Shown: positions 1 through 9,899, counted from the stretch's first letter. The stretch is DNA of 64,000 bases from Cellulomonas terrae (GCF_007990265.1 NZ_BJWH01000003.1:62001-126000); one strand, 5' to 3'. Notes: generated by a model not told the origin, from the letters alone. Numbers and translations: made by a program.

Positions 1-76
1 CGCCGACTCCAGCGTCGAGCAGAGGTCCTCGCACGGCCAGGTCTGAAGGTCCCGACTTCCCGGGTGCCGTGCCCCC

Positions 77-589
77 TCAGGCGCCGTCCGGGCGAGTCCC
101 CCGGCTCCACCCCGGCGACCGCTCTGCGGACCGGTTCTCGGTCGGCGGCTCCGTGACAGGACGGCCCTCGTACTGGGTGGACAGCACGATCTGGGTGTCG
201 ATCTCGCCGTGCCTCCCGATGCGCTCGAAGATCTCCTCCAGATGGGGCATCGACGCAGCGCGCACCCGCAGGAGGGTGCAGGAGCTGCCGCTGAGCTTGT
301 GGATCTCGACGACCTCGGGGAACTCGTCCGACGCAGTGGTCCGGAGCAGGCACCGGCCGGGTGAGCACCGAAGCTTGACGAACGCGGTGAGCGGGAGACC
401 CGCGTGGGCGGCGTCGATCCGGGCCTGGTAGCCGGCGATCACGCCGGCCTCCTCGAGCCTGCGGACCCGGTCGGCGGTCGCAGGCGCGGACAGGTTGACC
501 TTGCGGCCCAGCTGGTTGAACGACAGTCGGCCGTCCTCCTGGAGCTCGGAGAGGATGCGCCAGTCCGTACCGTCGAGCGATCTGCTCAT
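77..589 (-). CDS. Lrp/AsnC-family transcriptional regulator
   Basis: A 170-residue DNA-binding regulator. The N-terminal 60 residues form the AsnC-type helix-turn-helix (LDGTDWRILSELQEDGRLS, then a recognition helix around SAPATADRVRRLEEAGVI). An Lrp effector-binding fold with the FVKLRC and SGSSCTLLRV strands follows. The C-terminal 25 residues are polar and probably disordered. It is divergent from the MFS transporter gene with about 105 bp between the starts, the usual arrangement for an Lrp protein that controls its neighbouring exporter. The effector cannot be read from sequence. Confidence 0.9.
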   Translation of the reverse strand: MSRSLDGTDWRILSELQEDGRLSFNQLGRKVNLSAPATADRVRRLEEAGVIAGYQARIDAAHAGLPLTAFVKLRCSPGRCLLRTTASDEFPEVVEIHKLSGSSCTLLRVRAASMPHLEEIFERIGRHGEIDTQIVLSTQYEGRPVTEPPTENRSAERSPGWSRGTRPDGA

Positions 590-694
590 CCATCAACCGT
601 AGCGCCGGAATGCCTCTGGATCGACAGGCGCAGGGCGCACAACGCCTTCGATGTGCCATTCACGGCAGCCGTCCACCTTCGTAGCGTCGACTGC

Positions 695-1945
695 ATGACC
701 GACCAGCCCACCACCACAGCAACCCGGGCGACGTCCGCGCTGTTCACCGGCGCCGCCCTGAACAGCGCGGTCGTCGCGACCACCAGCACGGTGGCCGCAC
801 TCGTCACGGTCGACGCCCTGGGGCCGGCCTGGGGCGGAGTGCCCGGCACCGCGGCGGTCATCGGCACGGGACTCGGTGCTCTCCTCGTCACCGCGCTCAC
901 CCACCGCGCCGGCACCCGGGCCGCCCTGCGGCTCGGGTACGTCGCGAGCACGCTCGGCGCCGCGGTCGGTGCGGTCGCCGTGCCGCTCGCCAACGTGGTG
1001 CTGCTGGTCGGCGGCATGCTCCTGATCGGGCTGGGGAACGCCGCCGCGCAGCTGTCCCGCTACGCGGCCGCCGAGCTCGTGCCCGCCCGGCGACGCGGGT
1101 TCGCGATCGGGCTGATCGTCTGGGCCGGAACCGTCGGCGCGGTCGGCGGCCCGCTGCTCCTGCTCCCCTCCGCGCGCCTCGCCGAGACCCTCGGACGGCC
1201 CGCGCTCTCCGGCGCGTTCCTGCTCAGCGTGCCCGCAGGCCTGTTGGCGGCACTGGTGGTGAGCGGACTCCGCACGGCCCGCCGACCCCGCAGCACGTTC
1301 CGGGTGCCCGTCCGGACGATCGTGCGGTCGCCGGCCGGACGCGACGGACTCGCCGTGATGGTCACCGGGCAGGTCGTCATGGCGGCCGTGATGACGTCGG
1401 TGCCCGTCCAGCTCCACCTGCACCATCACGGGCTGGACGTCGTCGGGCTCGTCCTCGCCGCCCACACGCTCGGCATGTTCGTCCTGTCCCCCGTCACGGG
1501 ACGTCTTGCCGACCGCCTGGGACCGGTGCCGGTGATGGTGGTCGGCCTCGTGACCCTGCTGACCTCGACCGTCGTGGCGGCATCCGGCGCGCTCCTCCCC
1601 CAGGCCATCGGCCTGTTCGTCCTCGGCTACGGCTGGAACCTGTGCTTCGTGGGCGGCAGCGCGTCGCTGGCGGTGGGGCTGCCGGTCGAGCAGCGGGCTG
1701 ACGTGGAGGGCTCGGTCGAGGCAGTCGTGTGGATCTCGGCCGCGGCCGGCACGCTCACGTCGACGATCGTGCTCGCACTCGCGGGGTGGCCCGCCCTGAC
1801 GCTGGCGGCCGGGGCCCTCGTCGTCGTCCCCGGTCTGCTCCTGCTCCGCGACCGGCAGCGAACCGCGCCCGGAACGGGCGCCGGCGCTCGTGCTGCATCT
1901 CCGGCCGGTGCGACCCCTCGCTCGTCCGAGGGTGGCCGGCGGTGA
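695..1945 (+). CDS. MFS transporter, 12-TM, drug/metabolite exporter type
   Basis: A 416-residue integral membrane protein with about twelve hydrophobic segments. The first begins near residue 12 (SALFTGAALNSAVVATTSTVA). The reading frame stays open far upstream, but the ATG at 695 is chosen because the upstream part overlaps the divergent Lrp gene on the other strand and is not hydrophobic. A major-facilitator loop motif is visible after TM8 (GRLADRLGPVPV). Substrate unknown. The divergent Lrp regulator suggests amino-acid or small-molecule efflux, which is inference. Confidence 0.88.
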   Translation: MTDQPTTTATRATSALFTGAALNSAVVATTSTVAALVTVDALGPAWGGVPGTAAVIGTGLGALLVTALTHRAGTRAALRLGYVASTLGAAVGAVAVPLANVVLLVGGMLLIGLGNAAAQLSRYAAAELVPARRRGFAIGLIVWAGTVGAVGGPLLLLPSARLAETLGRPALSGAFLLSVPAGLLAALVVSGLRTARRPRSTFRVPVRTIVRSPAGRDGLAVMVTGQVVMAAVMTSVPVQLHLHHHGLDVVGLVLAAHTLGMFVLSPVTGRLADRLGPVPVMVVGLVTLLTSTVVAASGALLPQAIGLFVLGYGWNLCFVGGSASLAVGLPVEQRADVEGSVEAVVWISAAAGTLTSTIVLALAGWPALTLAAGALVVVPGLLLLRDRQRTAPGTGAGARAASPAGATPRSSEGGRR

Positions 1946-1983
1946 GCCACGCCGTCCAGACACCGGGCACGGACGCCCGGGGT

Positions 1984-3198
1984 CTAGCGCGCCACGTCGA
2001 CGGTCGCCCGGGCCTGGTCCCGGCGGACCGCCGGACCCGTCTCGGGTCGCTTCTTCCTGGCGAACCGGGCAGGAAGGTCCGGTCCGTCCCAGACCTGCAC
2101 AGCACGCCAGATGGACGCGGCGATCGGGACGGCCAGCACCGCACCGGTCAGGCCCGCGAGCACCGTCCCCGCGGTGAGCGCGAAGAGGATCACGAGCGGG
2201 TGCAGCCGCAGCACGCGGCCCATGACGATGGGCTGGAGGAAGTCGCCCTCGAGCTGGTTCACGACCACGACGATCGCCACGACGACCAGCGCCTCGACGG
2301 GGCCGACCGCCACCAGAGCGACCAGCGCGGCCAGGATGCCGGCCACCGTCGCGCCGACCAGCGGGATGAACGCCAGCAGGAACACCAGCACGGACAACGG
2401 GAGGACGAGCGGCACGCCGACGATCGCGAGCCCGATGCCGATGGCGACGGCGTCCACCGCCGCGACGACCGCCGTGCCGCGGATATACCCGCCGAGCGTG
2501 CGGACCGTCGTGTCGCCGATGCGCACGCCGCGCTCGTAGCGCCTGCCCTCGAACGGTCGCAGGAGGAACTCCCACAGCTGCGGACCGTCCTTGAGGAAGA
2601 AGAACAGCACCACGATCATGATGAAGAAGCCGGCGACGAAGTCCACGGTCTGCGACACGCCCGCGATCGCACCCGAGCTCACCGCGTCGGACTGCAGCAG
2701 CCCCGTGACGGACTCCCGGACCGAGGCGATCTGCTCCGGGGTGATGTCGAACGGCAGCTCCTGGAGGTAGACCTGCAGCTCGTCGAACCCCTCCAGCGCC
2801 TGGTCGCGCAGGTCTCCCCACTGGTTCACGACAGCGCCGACGACCAGCCAGAGGATCGCGGACAGCACCGCCACGAGTGCGACCAGCGCGACCCACGTCG
2901 CCAGCACCGACGGAAGGCCCTTGCGGCGCAGGAACGAGACCAGGGGCGAGATCGCGGCGGCGAGGACCAGCGCGATGAGCACCGGGATGACCACGAGGGT
3001 CAGCTGCGTCACCACGAGAACGAACACCGCGACGACGGCGAGCACCGCGAGCACCTGCAACGACCTCGTGCCGACCCGTCCGAATCCGTCCGACCACAGC
3101 GCCGTCGCACTGCGTCCCGGAGGCGATGAGGACTCGAACGGCTCCACCACCTCCCGTGGACGGGCGTCCTGTCGTGGTCGGCGAGCGAACAGGCCCAT
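1984..3198 (-). CDS. AI-2E family transporter (PerM/YhhT type)
   Basis: A 404-residue membrane protein of the AI-2 exporter superfamily. A polar N-terminus of about 45 residues precedes paired hydrophobic segments (LQVLAVLAVVAVFVLVVTQL and the next). A long extracytoplasmic stretch near residues 130-180 follows, then the family C-terminal core with FIPLVGATVAGI and VNQLEGDFLQPIVMGRVL. Family members are permeases of uncertain substrate; some export autoinducer-2 and others act as cation/H+ antiporters. It converges with the MFS gene, 38 bp apart. Confidence 0.9.
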   Translation of the reverse strand: MGLFARRPRQDARPREVVEPFESSSPPGRSATALWSDGFGRVGTRSLQVLAVLAVVAVFVLVVTQLTLVVIPVLIALVLAAAISPLVSFLRRKGLPSVLATWVALVALVAVLSAILWLVVGAVVNQWGDLRDQALEGFDELQVYLQELPFDITPEQIASVRESVTGLLQSDAVSSGAIAGVSQTVDFVAGFFIMIVVLFFFLKDGPQLWEFLLRPFEGRRYERGVRIGDTTVRTLGGYIRGTAVVAAVDAVAIGIGLAIVGVPLVLPLSVLVFLLAFIPLVGATVAGILAALVALVAVGPVEALVVVAIVVVVNQLEGDFLQPIVMGRVLRLHPLVILFALTAGTVLAGLTGAVLAVPIAASIWRAVQVWDGPDLPARFARKKRPETGPAVRRDQARATVDVAR

Positions 3199-3417
3199 CG
3201 GGCTCCTCCCAGTGCGCGGACGGCGGATGCCGGAGACCCGACGCTACGTCGGCCGACCGTCCTGCGCGCGATAGGCACCCACCCACCTCCGGCCGCCGAC
3301 GTGTCGTGGGTACGGGGTGTCCACGTGCGCGAACCGTCGTCCGAGCGCAGAGTCGAGACGTCGGTCGGGGTCCAAAGCCCGTCGACGCCCAGTCACCTCC
3401 CAGAAGGAGCCCCACCG

Positions 3418-4449
3418 ATGCAGTACCGCACCCTCGGTCACAGCGGCACGGTCGTCTCGACGCAGTGCCTCGGCACCATGACGTTCGGGGCTGAGTCCGA
3501 CGAGACGGCATCCGGCGAGGTGCTGACGGCCTTCGTCGAGCGCGGCGGCACGTTCGTCGACACGGCGGACGTCTACTCGGGCGGCGCCTCGGAGGAGATC
3601 CTCGGACGGTGGATCGCCTCGCACCCGACGGACGCCCGCCAGCTCGTCGTCGCGACCAAGGGCCGATTCCCCATGGGCGACGGGCCGAACGACGTCGGAC
3701 TGTCCCGTCGCCACCTGCGCGACGCCCTGCACGCGTCGCTCCGCCGGCTCGACGTCGAGCACATCGACCTCTACCAGATGCACGCGTGGGACGCGCTCAC
3801 CCCGGTCGAGGAGACGCTCGCGTTCCTCGACGAGGCCGTCGTCGCGGGAAAGATCTCGTACTACGGCTTCTCGAACTACCTCGGATGGCAGCTGACGAAG
3901 GCGGTCCACGTCGCCCGGTCGCACCACTGGTCGCCCCCGGTGACCCTCCAGCCCCAGTACAACCTGCTCGTCCGCGACATCGAGCACGAGGTGGTCCCGG
4001 CGGCGCTCGACGCAGGGCTCGGTCTGCTGCCCTGGTCACCTCTGGCCGGTGGATGGCTCAGCGGCAAGTACGAGCGAGACGTCCCACCGACGGGCGCGAC
4101 CCGGCTGGGCGAGAACCCCGCACGCGGCATGGAGGCCTGGGACGCCCGGAACGCCGACGCACGAACGTGGCGTGTCATCGACGCCGTCCGCGACGTCGCG
4201 GAGAGCCGCGGCGTCACGATGTCCCAGGTCGCACTGGCGTGGCTCGCAAGCCGTCCCGCCGTCACCTCGGTCATCATCGGGGCCCGCACCCGCGACCAGC
4301 TGACCGACAACCTGGCTGCTGCCGACCTCCGGCTCACGGAGGACGAGCTCGGGCGGCTGACCGACGCCAGCGCCCCGTCCGTCGACGACTACCCGTACGG
4401 CGCCGCCGGGGTCGCCCAGCGCTCCCGCACCATCGCGGGTGGGCGGTGA
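3418..4449 (+). CDS. Aldo/keto reductase
   Basis: A 343-residue NADPH-dependent oxidoreductase of the AKR superfamily, similar to the YghZ/potassium-channel-beta group. The catalytic tetrad is visible: Asp and Tyr in FVDTADVYSGG, Lys in VVATKGRF, His in LYQMHAWD. The C-terminal cofactor region contains VIIGARTRDQLTDNL. The ATG at 3418 has an AGAAGGAG ribosome-binding site about 8 nt upstream and begins with the family start MQYRTLGHSGTVVS, so longer versions of the frame are rejected. Physiological substrate unknown. Confidence 0.92.
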   Translation: MQYRTLGHSGTVVSTQCLGTMTFGAESDETASGEVLTAFVERGGTFVDTADVYSGGASEEILGRWIASHPTDARQLVVATKGRFPMGDGPNDVGLSRRHLRDALHASLRRLDVEHIDLYQMHAWDALTPVEETLAFLDEAVVAGKISYYGFSNYLGWQLTKAVHVARSHHWSPPVTLQPQYNLLVRDIEHEVVPAALDAGLGLLPWSPLAGGWLSGKYERDVPPTGATRLGENPARGMEAWDARNADARTWRVIDAVRDVAESRGVTMSQVALAWLASRPAVTSVIIGARTRDQLTDNLAAADLRLTEDELGRLTDASAPSVDDYPYGAAGVAQRSRTIAGGR

Positions 4450-4512
4450 CGGCGACGACCCTCCTCCGCGGGCCGGCGTGAGGCGAGACACGCGTCCTCG
4501 GATTCTGGGTGG

Positions 4513-4528
4513 ATACCCCCTGGGGTAT
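4513..4528. promoter_or_regulatory. CsoR/CstR-type operator (7-2-7 palindrome)
   Basis: The sequence ATACCCCCTGGGGTAT is a perfect 7-bp inverted repeat around a 2-bp centre, the form bound by CsoR/CstR-family repressors. It ends 10 bp before the oxidoreductase ATG, so a bound repressor would block transcription or initiation of the sulfur operon. The operon encodes its own CsoR-family protein at 6810, which makes autoregulation likely. Confidence 0.85.
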
Positions 4529-4538
4529 AGTGGCACCC

Positions 4539-6239
4539 ATGCAGATCGAACAGCCAGGCTTCGCGCCCGGACCCCGCAGGATCGTGATCGTCGGCGGCGT
4601 GGCCGGGGGGATGAGCGCCGCCGCTCGAGCGCGGCGGCTGGACGAGCAGGCGGAGATCGTCGTGCTCGAGCAGTCGGACTACGTCTCCTTCGCGAACTGC
4701 GGCCTGCCGTACCACCTCTCCGGCGAGATCAAGGACCGGGACGCCCTCCTGCTGAACACCCCTGAGTCTCTCGGCGCCGCACTCGCGCTCGACGTGCGCA
4801 CCGGAAGCCGGGTCACGGCGATCGACCGGGCCGCGCAGACCGTCTCGGTGACCACGGCCGACGGCACGTACACCCTCACGTACGACGCTCTCCTGCTCTC
4901 CCCCGGCGCCGTCGCGGTGCGCCCGCCGATCGATGGCCTGGACCACCCCGCCGTGCACTCGCTGCGGACCATCCCCGACCTCGACGCCCTCGACGAGCAC
5001 GTGACACGGCTCGGCCGCGACCGTGCCCGCGCCGTCGTCGTCGGAGCCGGCTTCATCGGCCTCGAGGCCGTGGAGGCGCTGGTCGCGCGCGGCCTGGAGG
5101 TCGACGTGGTCGAGCTCGCCGACCACGTGCTACCGCCCCTGGACGCCGAGCTGGCACCCCTGCTCGCCGACGAGCTCCGCGCCCACGACGTCGGCCTGTA
5201 CGCAGGCGTGTCCGCCCGCGCCATCACACCCGGCACCGACAGCGCCGTCGACGTCGCCCTCTCGGACGGGACGACCCTGAGCGCCGACCTGGTCCTGGTC
5301 AACGTCGGCGTGCGCCCGGCGACCCGGCTGGCACTCGACGCCGGACTGGAGGTGGGGCCCACAGGTGCCGTCCGGGTCGACGCCGACCAGCGCACCTCCG
5401 ACCCCCACATCTGGGCCGTCGGCGACGCGGTCGAGGTCATCCACGCGGTCACCGGAGCGGTCGGTCCCGTGCCGCTGGCCGGACCCGCGAACCGGCAGGG
5501 CCGACGTGCCGCGGACTCGATGCTCGGTCGTCGCACCACGCCGCGGGCGCCCGTGCTGGGCACGGCGATCGTGCGCGTCTTCGGCCTGACCGCGGCCGTG
5601 ACAGGTGCGAACCAGCGCACACTGGCCCGGGCGGGCATCCCGCACGAGGTGGTCCGCATCCATCCCGGGCACCACGCCGGGTACTTCCCGGGCGCCGAGC
5701 AGATCCACCTCGTCGCCAGCTTCGCCCCGGACGGCCGCCTGCTCGGTGCCCAGGCGGTGGGCCGCGCCGGCGTCGACAAGCGCATCGACGTGCTCGCCAC
5801 CGCGCTGCGTGCCGACATGACCGCCGACGACCTCGCCGAGCTCGAGCTGGCCTACGCCCCTCCGTACGGATCAGCCAAGGACCCGGTGAACATGCTCGGG
5901 TTCGTCGCCCAGAACGCCCTCGACGGGACCACACCCCAGTGGCACCCGACCGACCTGGACGACGTCCTCGCGGACACGCTCGTCCTGGACGTGCGGACCA
6001 CGGCCGAGTTCGACCGCGGGCACGTCAAGGGCGCCATGCACATCCCGCACACCGAGCTGCGCGCACGTCTGGCCGAGGTCCGCGCGGCCGCGGCGGGCCG
6101 TCCGGTCAGCGTGCACTGCGGATCCGGCGTGCGCTCCCACATCGCCACCCGCGTCCTGCTCGCCGACGGCCTGGACGCCCGCAACCTCTCCGGCGGCTGG
6201 CTCACCCTCACCGCCGTCCGCCCCGACCTCGTCGCCTGA
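4539..6239 (+). CDS. CoA-disulfide reductase-like FAD oxidoreductase fused to rhodanese
   Basis: A 566-residue fusion. Residues 1-460 form a pyridine-nucleotide disulfide oxidoreductase with an FAD loop (IVGGVAGGMSAAARARR), the single redox cysteine in FANCGLPYHLSG, a second nucleotide loop (VVVGAGFIGLEAVE) and FAD contact WAVGDAVEV. The last 100 residues are a rhodanese domain with active cysteine in the loop CGSGVRS. Known CoADR-rhodanese enzymes reduce CoA persulfide/polysulfide with NAD(P)H. The ATG at 4539 is chosen because the longer frame would begin inside the operator. First gene of a four-gene operon ending in a CsoR-family repressor. Confidence 0.92.
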   Translation: MQIEQPGFAPGPRRIVIVGGVAGGMSAAARARRLDEQAEIVVLEQSDYVSFANCGLPYHLSGEIKDRDALLLNTPESLGAALALDVRTGSRVTAIDRAAQTVSVTTADGTYTLTYDALLLSPGAVAVRPPIDGLDHPAVHSLRTIPDLDALDEHVTRLGRDRARAVVVGAGFIGLEAVEALVARGLEVDVVELADHVLPPLDAELAPLLADELRAHDVGLYAGVSARAITPGTDSAVDVALSDGTTLSADLVLVNVGVRPATRLALDAGLEVGPTGAVRVDADQRTSDPHIWAVGDAVEVIHAVTGAVGPVPLAGPANRQGRRAADSMLGRRTTPRAPVLGTAIVRVFGLTAAVTGANQRTLARAGIPHEVVRIHPGHHAGYFPGAEQIHLVASFAPDGRLLGAQAVGRAGVDKRIDVLATALRADMTADDLAELELAYAPPYGSAKDPVNMLGFVAQNALDGTTPQWHPTDLDDVLADTLVLDVRTTAEFDRGHVKGAMHIPHTELRARLAEVRAAAAGRPVSVHCGSGVRSHIATRVLLADGLDARNLSGGWLTLTAVRPDLVA

Positions 6240-6254
6240 CCCCAGGAGATCCCC

Positions 6255-6614
6255 ATGTCCCTCACCAGCACCCTGCGCCGGCTCTTCGGCGGCTCCGACG
6301 ACGACACCTTGCGGCCCACCATCGACGCCACCCACGCGCTCGAGCTCGTCCGCGACGGCGCCACCCTGCTCGATGTGCGCGAGCGCTCCGAGTGGAACGC
6401 CGGCCACGCACCCCGGGCCGTGCACGTGCCCCTCGGCGAGATCGAGAAGGCACCGCGACGGCTGAAGCAGGACGCACCCGTCGTGGTGATGTGCGCCTCG
6501 GGCATGCGCTCCCGCACGGCCGCCAAGCACCTGCGCACCCTCGGCTTCGCTGCCACGAGCCTGTCGGGCGGCATCGCCGCCTGGCGCGCCGCCGGCGGCG
6601 ACGTCCGCCGCTGA
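6255..6614 (+). CDS. Single-domain rhodanese sulfurtransferase
   Basis: A 119-residue cytosolic rhodanese. It has the CH2A-like segment LLDVRERSEWNAGHAPRAVH and the active-site loop CASGMRSRTA, with cysteine near residue 79. It transfers sulfane sulfur from persulfides to acceptors. It follows the reductase-rhodanese fusion by 15 bp with an AGGAG ribosome-binding site, so the two are probably co-transcribed and act on the same low-molecular-weight persulfides. Confidence 0.92.
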   Translation: MSLTSTLRRLFGGSDDDTLRPTIDATHALELVRDGATLLDVRERSEWNAGHAPRAVHVPLGEIEKAPRRLKQDAPVVVMCASGMRSRTAAKHLRTLGFAATSLSGGIAAWRAAGGDVRR

Positions 6615-6638
6615 CCCACCCCACGCAAGGAGAACCCC

Positions 6639-6755
6639 ATGTGCTCACCCGCCCTCTGCTCCACCTGCGCCAAGGTCACCTGGGCCGGCTGCGGCGAGCA
6701 CGTCGACGCCGTGCTGGCCGACGTGCCCCGCGCCCAGCGGTGCACCTGCCGCTGA
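6639..6755 (+). CDS. 38-residue cysteine-rich small protein
   Basis: A very short gene starting MCSPALCSTCAKVTWAGC and ending RCTCR. It has six cysteines in 38 residues (positions 2, 7, 10, 18, 35, 37). An AAGGAGA ribosome-binding site lies 6 nt upstream. The pattern CxTC-K-TWAGCG-H recurs in small uncharacterised actinobacterial proteins, as I recall it; no function is assigned. In this operon it could be a sulfane-sulfur carrier or zinc/copper-binding peptide, which is inference. Its position between rhodanese and repressor, with matching intergenic leaders, argues it is real. Confidence 0.75.
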   Translation: MCSPALCSTCAKVTWAGCGEHVDAVLADVPRAQRCTCR

Positions 6756-7079
<324 letters not shown>

Positions 7080-7318
7080 CGCCCGACGGCGCGCATCCGC
7101 CCGAGGCGGGCGAGCGAGGGACGCGGCTGCGCGTCGTGCAGGGCTTGCACGACTCGTCGGTGGGCGGATGACTCTCGACTCCTCGTCGCTACCGCCACCG
7201 TGGATCAGGGGCTGTGGGTACCGACCGGGCTCCAACCCGGAGGGGCGCTGGAGCATCTCGGCTGGATTGGCACGACATGGTCGACGACGAGGAGCGCGTG
7301 CACCCGCGAGGGCGGCGT

Positions 7319-8005
7319 TCAGGCGAGGACGTCGACGCGGTAGACGTCGGCCGGGTGGCGGCCCTCGAGCACGCACACCGCTGCGAGGCGGTTGGTGACC
7401 CCGAGCTTCCGGTACGCGTTCTCGAGGTGCTTGCGGACGGTGGCCGGTGCCACGAAGAGCCGCTCCGCGATCTCGGCGTTGGAGAGACCTGCCGCCACCA
7501 TCCGCAGGACGCGCCTCTCCTGCGCGGTGAGCGAGAGCGGCGCCGCCGGAGTCGGACGCTCGCGCAGCAGTCGCTCCAGCGCCGGGGCGACGAGGCCGAG
7601 CAGGTCTCGGTCCCGAGCCGAGAACCGACTCCTCCGGCGAACGAGCCACAGCCGGACGACGTGGCCAGTGCCGTCTCGGACCCCGACCGTCAGCAGGTGC
7701 GGGGTCCAACCCACCGACAGGCTGTCGCGCGGAGGTGCTCCCAGGAGATCGTCGTCGCCGAGCGGGACCGGACCGGCGCCGGCACGCAGGGCATATCCCT
7801 TCATCCAATCGTGGAGCATGCCCACCCCACCGACCGCCGCACCCGTCCCGTCGAGCAGTGTGATGCCGAGCGCGTCGCAGTCGACCAGGCGGGCGAGGTG
7901 GGGCAGGACGCACTCTCCCGGAAGGGCGGCGCCGGGCGCCGGCTCGGAGGCGAGCAGCGCGCGCACGACGGCCTGCTCCCTCTCGCGCAGCAGCAGGTCG
8001 GCCAT
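7319..8005 (-). CDS. LuxR-family (GerE) transcriptional regulator
   Basis: A 228-residue regulator. Residues 1-145 form an uncharacterised, GAF-like sensory region. Residues 155-220 are a GerE helix-turn-helix: LTAQERRVLRMVAAGLSNAE, then IAERLFVAPATVRKHLEN and YRKLGVTNRLAAV. No receiver Asp is apparent, so it is not a classical response regulator. It lies between the sulfur operon and a divergent secreted haloperoxidase-like gene (171 bp between starts), which is its most likely target. The 240 bp downstream, 7080-7318, hold nothing recognised. Confidence 0.85.
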   Translation of the reverse strand: MADLLLREREQAVVRALLASEPAPGAALPGECVLPHLARLVDCDALGITLLDGTGAAVGGVGMLHDWMKGYALRAGAGPVPLGDDDLLGAPPRDSLSVGWTPHLLTVGVRDGTGHVVRLWLVRRRSRFSARDRDLLGLVAPALERLLRERPTPAAPLSLTAQERRVLRMVAAGLSNAEIAERLFVAPATVRKHLENAYRKLGVTNRLAAVCVLEGRHPADVYRVDVLA

Positions 8006-8176
8006 GGCTCGCTCTCCGTGCCCGCCGGCCCCGACGGGCGACGTCCCGAGTCTCGTCCCGATGCCCCCCGGCGTCCAGCGTGGACCGAGCGCCGCGAAGA
8101 TACGCGGAAATGCGCATGGTGGTCACCCCGCCGCCGGTTCGAGACTGGGACGAAACCTCGAGGAAAGGTGCGTCTC

Positions 8177-9385
8177 ATGCGCCCACGTCGTCGCATCGTC
8201 GCGGCTGCCGCTGCAGTCCTCCTCGCGCCCCTGATCACGGTGCCAGTCGTCGGATCGGCGGCGAGCGCCAAGCCGCTCGGATCATCGATCGCCGTCGACT
8301 GGCAGCGGACGGCGAACCGGACCATCTACACCGAGGCCGGCAGTGCGCCGCCGCTCGGCGCGCTCTACCTCGCCTTCACGTCGCTCGCGGTCCACGACGC
8401 TGCGAAGAAGGCGCAGCGGCACGGCATGCACACAGCAGCGGCCGCGGTAGCGACGGCCGCGCACGACGTGCTCATCGAGTACTTCCCGGCATCCGCGGTG
8501 GCGCTCGACACCGACCTGGCCACGAGCCTGGCGAGGGTCCGCGACGGCGCGAAGCAGGACAAGGGTGTGGCCATCGGTGCCGCCGCCGCGGACAGGATGA
8601 TCGCCTCCCGCGTCGACGACGGCCGTCTCGACCCCGCGTACGTCTACAGCAAGCCGCCCGCTCCTGGGGTCTGGCAGCCTGCACCGGGGGGTGCGATGGC
8701 CCTGCCCTGGCTGGGCTACGTCGACCCGGTCGTGCGCATCCGCCCCGTCGTCCTCGACGGGCCGGACCCCATCACCAGTGCCGCCTACACGCGGGACTAC
8801 GACGAGGTCCGCGCGGTCGGCAACGTCGGCTCGACGACCCGCACCGGCGACCAGACGGAGATCGCGCAGTTCTTCGCGAACAACCCGATGTTCATGTACC
8901 GCACGGCGGTGTGCGACCTGCTCACCGCCGAGCCGCTGGGTCTGCTGCCGACGACCCGCCTCTTCGCCCGGATCGACGCGGCCCTCGTGACCTCGTTCAT
9001 CGCGACCTGGCGGCTCAAGTACGAGATCGGGTACTGGCGGCCCTTCCAGGCCATTGCGGGCGCGGACACGGACGACAACCCCGCGACCACTCCCCAGGCA
9101 GACTGGGTGCCCTTGGTGACCAACCCGGCGTACGCCGACTACACGAGCGGGCACGCCAGCGCGACGTCGCCGTTCGCACAGGTGCTGCGCAGGACGCTCG
9201 GTGACGACACCGCACTGGTCCTCAAGGCCGGGACCATCACGCGCAGCTATGCCACGTTGACCGCGCTGGAGCACGACGCCCTCAACGCCCGGATCTGGGG
9301 CGGCCTCCACTTCCGAGACGCCATGGACGACGGCTACTACCTCGGGCACACGACGGCCGACCGCGTGATGGCGGTTGTCCACTGA
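8177..9385 (+). CDS. Secreted vanadium-haloperoxidase-like (PAP2 superfamily) protein
   Basis: A 402-residue exported protein. A signal peptide covers residues 1-34 (RRR followed by a hydrophobic stretch, cleavage near SAASA). The three vanadate/phosphate-site motifs of the PAP2/haloperoxidase superfamily are visible: LKYEIGYWRP (KxxxxxxRP), YTSGHAS (SGH), and RIWGGLHFRDAMDDG. It may be a haloperoxidase or an acid phosphatase; these cannot be told apart here. The ATG at 8177 gives a proper signal peptide; sequence before it belongs to the LuxR gene on the other strand. Confidence 0.85.
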   Translation: MRPRRRIVAAAAAVLLAPLITVPVVGSAASAKPLGSSIAVDWQRTANRTIYTEAGSAPPLGALYLAFTSLAVHDAAKKAQRHGMHTAAAAVATAAHDVLIEYFPASAVALDTDLATSLARVRDGAKQDKGVAIGAAAADRMIASRVDDGRLDPAYVYSKPPAPGVWQPAPGGAMALPWLGYVDPVVRIRPVVLDGPDPITSAAYTRDYDEVRAVGNVGSTTRTGDQTEIAQFFANNPMFMYRTAVCDLLTAEPLGLLPTTRLFARIDAALVTSFIATWRLKYEIGYWRPFQAIAGADTDDNPATTPQADWVPLVTNPAYADYTSGHASATSPFAQVLRRTLGDDTALVLKAGTITRSYATLTALEHDALNARIWGGLHFRDAMDDGYYLGHTTADRVMAVVH

Positions 9386-9433
9386 CGCCCGGGTCGCGGA
9401 TGGCTGCGGCCGTCGTGGCGTCGCCCGTCGTGG

Positions 9434-9899
9434 CGAGGCCCGATCAAGCAGATCGAGCGCGACTACGGGATCGCCGAGTCGTGCCTGCGGACAACGGATG
9501 GTGGTCGGTGTTCGGCAAGAGACGCCCGCGAGGCGGCAAGAAGGCCGGCCCGCCCGCGCACGACGACCTCGTGCGCCGCCAGTTCACCGCCGACGGGCCG
9601 AACCGGTTGTGGCTGTGGGACATCACCGAGCACGCGACGAGCGAGAGCAAGGTCTACCTCTGCGCGATCAAGGACGTGTTCTCCCACCGGGTCGTCGGCT
9701 ACTCGATCGGCGACCGGATGACCTCACACATCGCGGTGAACGCGCTGGCCAGCGCCGTCCAACGCCGCGGTGACGCGGCCGGGTGCATCGTTCATGGCGA
9801 CCGCGGGAGCCAGTCCGAAGCCGCAAGGTCCTGCGCGAGCTGACCCGTCACGACTGATCGGGTCGATGGGCCAGGTCGCTTCCGCAGGCGACAACGCGT
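9434..9899 (+). pseudogene. IS3-family transposase remnant, OrfA/OrfB fragments
   Basis: 9434-9490 encodes an OrfA helix-turn-helix fragment (PIKQIERDYGIAESCLR). It is joined out of frame to an OrfB fragment from about 9484 (DNGWWSVFGKRRPRGGKKAG, then HDDLVRRQF, WDITEHATSESKVYLCAIKD, VFSHRVVGYSI). The second catalytic region reads HGDRGSQ, after which the frame is lost. The continuation (SRKVLRELTRHD, then GSMGQVASAGDNA) is readable only with small indels near 9818 and 9857. Most of OrfA, the OrfB start and the third catalytic residue are missing, so it is inactive. No terminal inverted repeats were recognised. Confidence 0.85.

Noticed and set aside
1..76. Sequence left of the Lrp gene
   Set aside because: Too short to assign; no feature recognised.
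593..3511. Very long open frame on the minus strand covering the MFS and AI-2E genes
   Set aside because: High GC suppresses stop codons. The frame is Arg/Gly/His-rich with no family motif and is antisense or out of frame to genes with clear domains. The same holds for long frames at 52221-55283 (+) and 57411-60911 (-).
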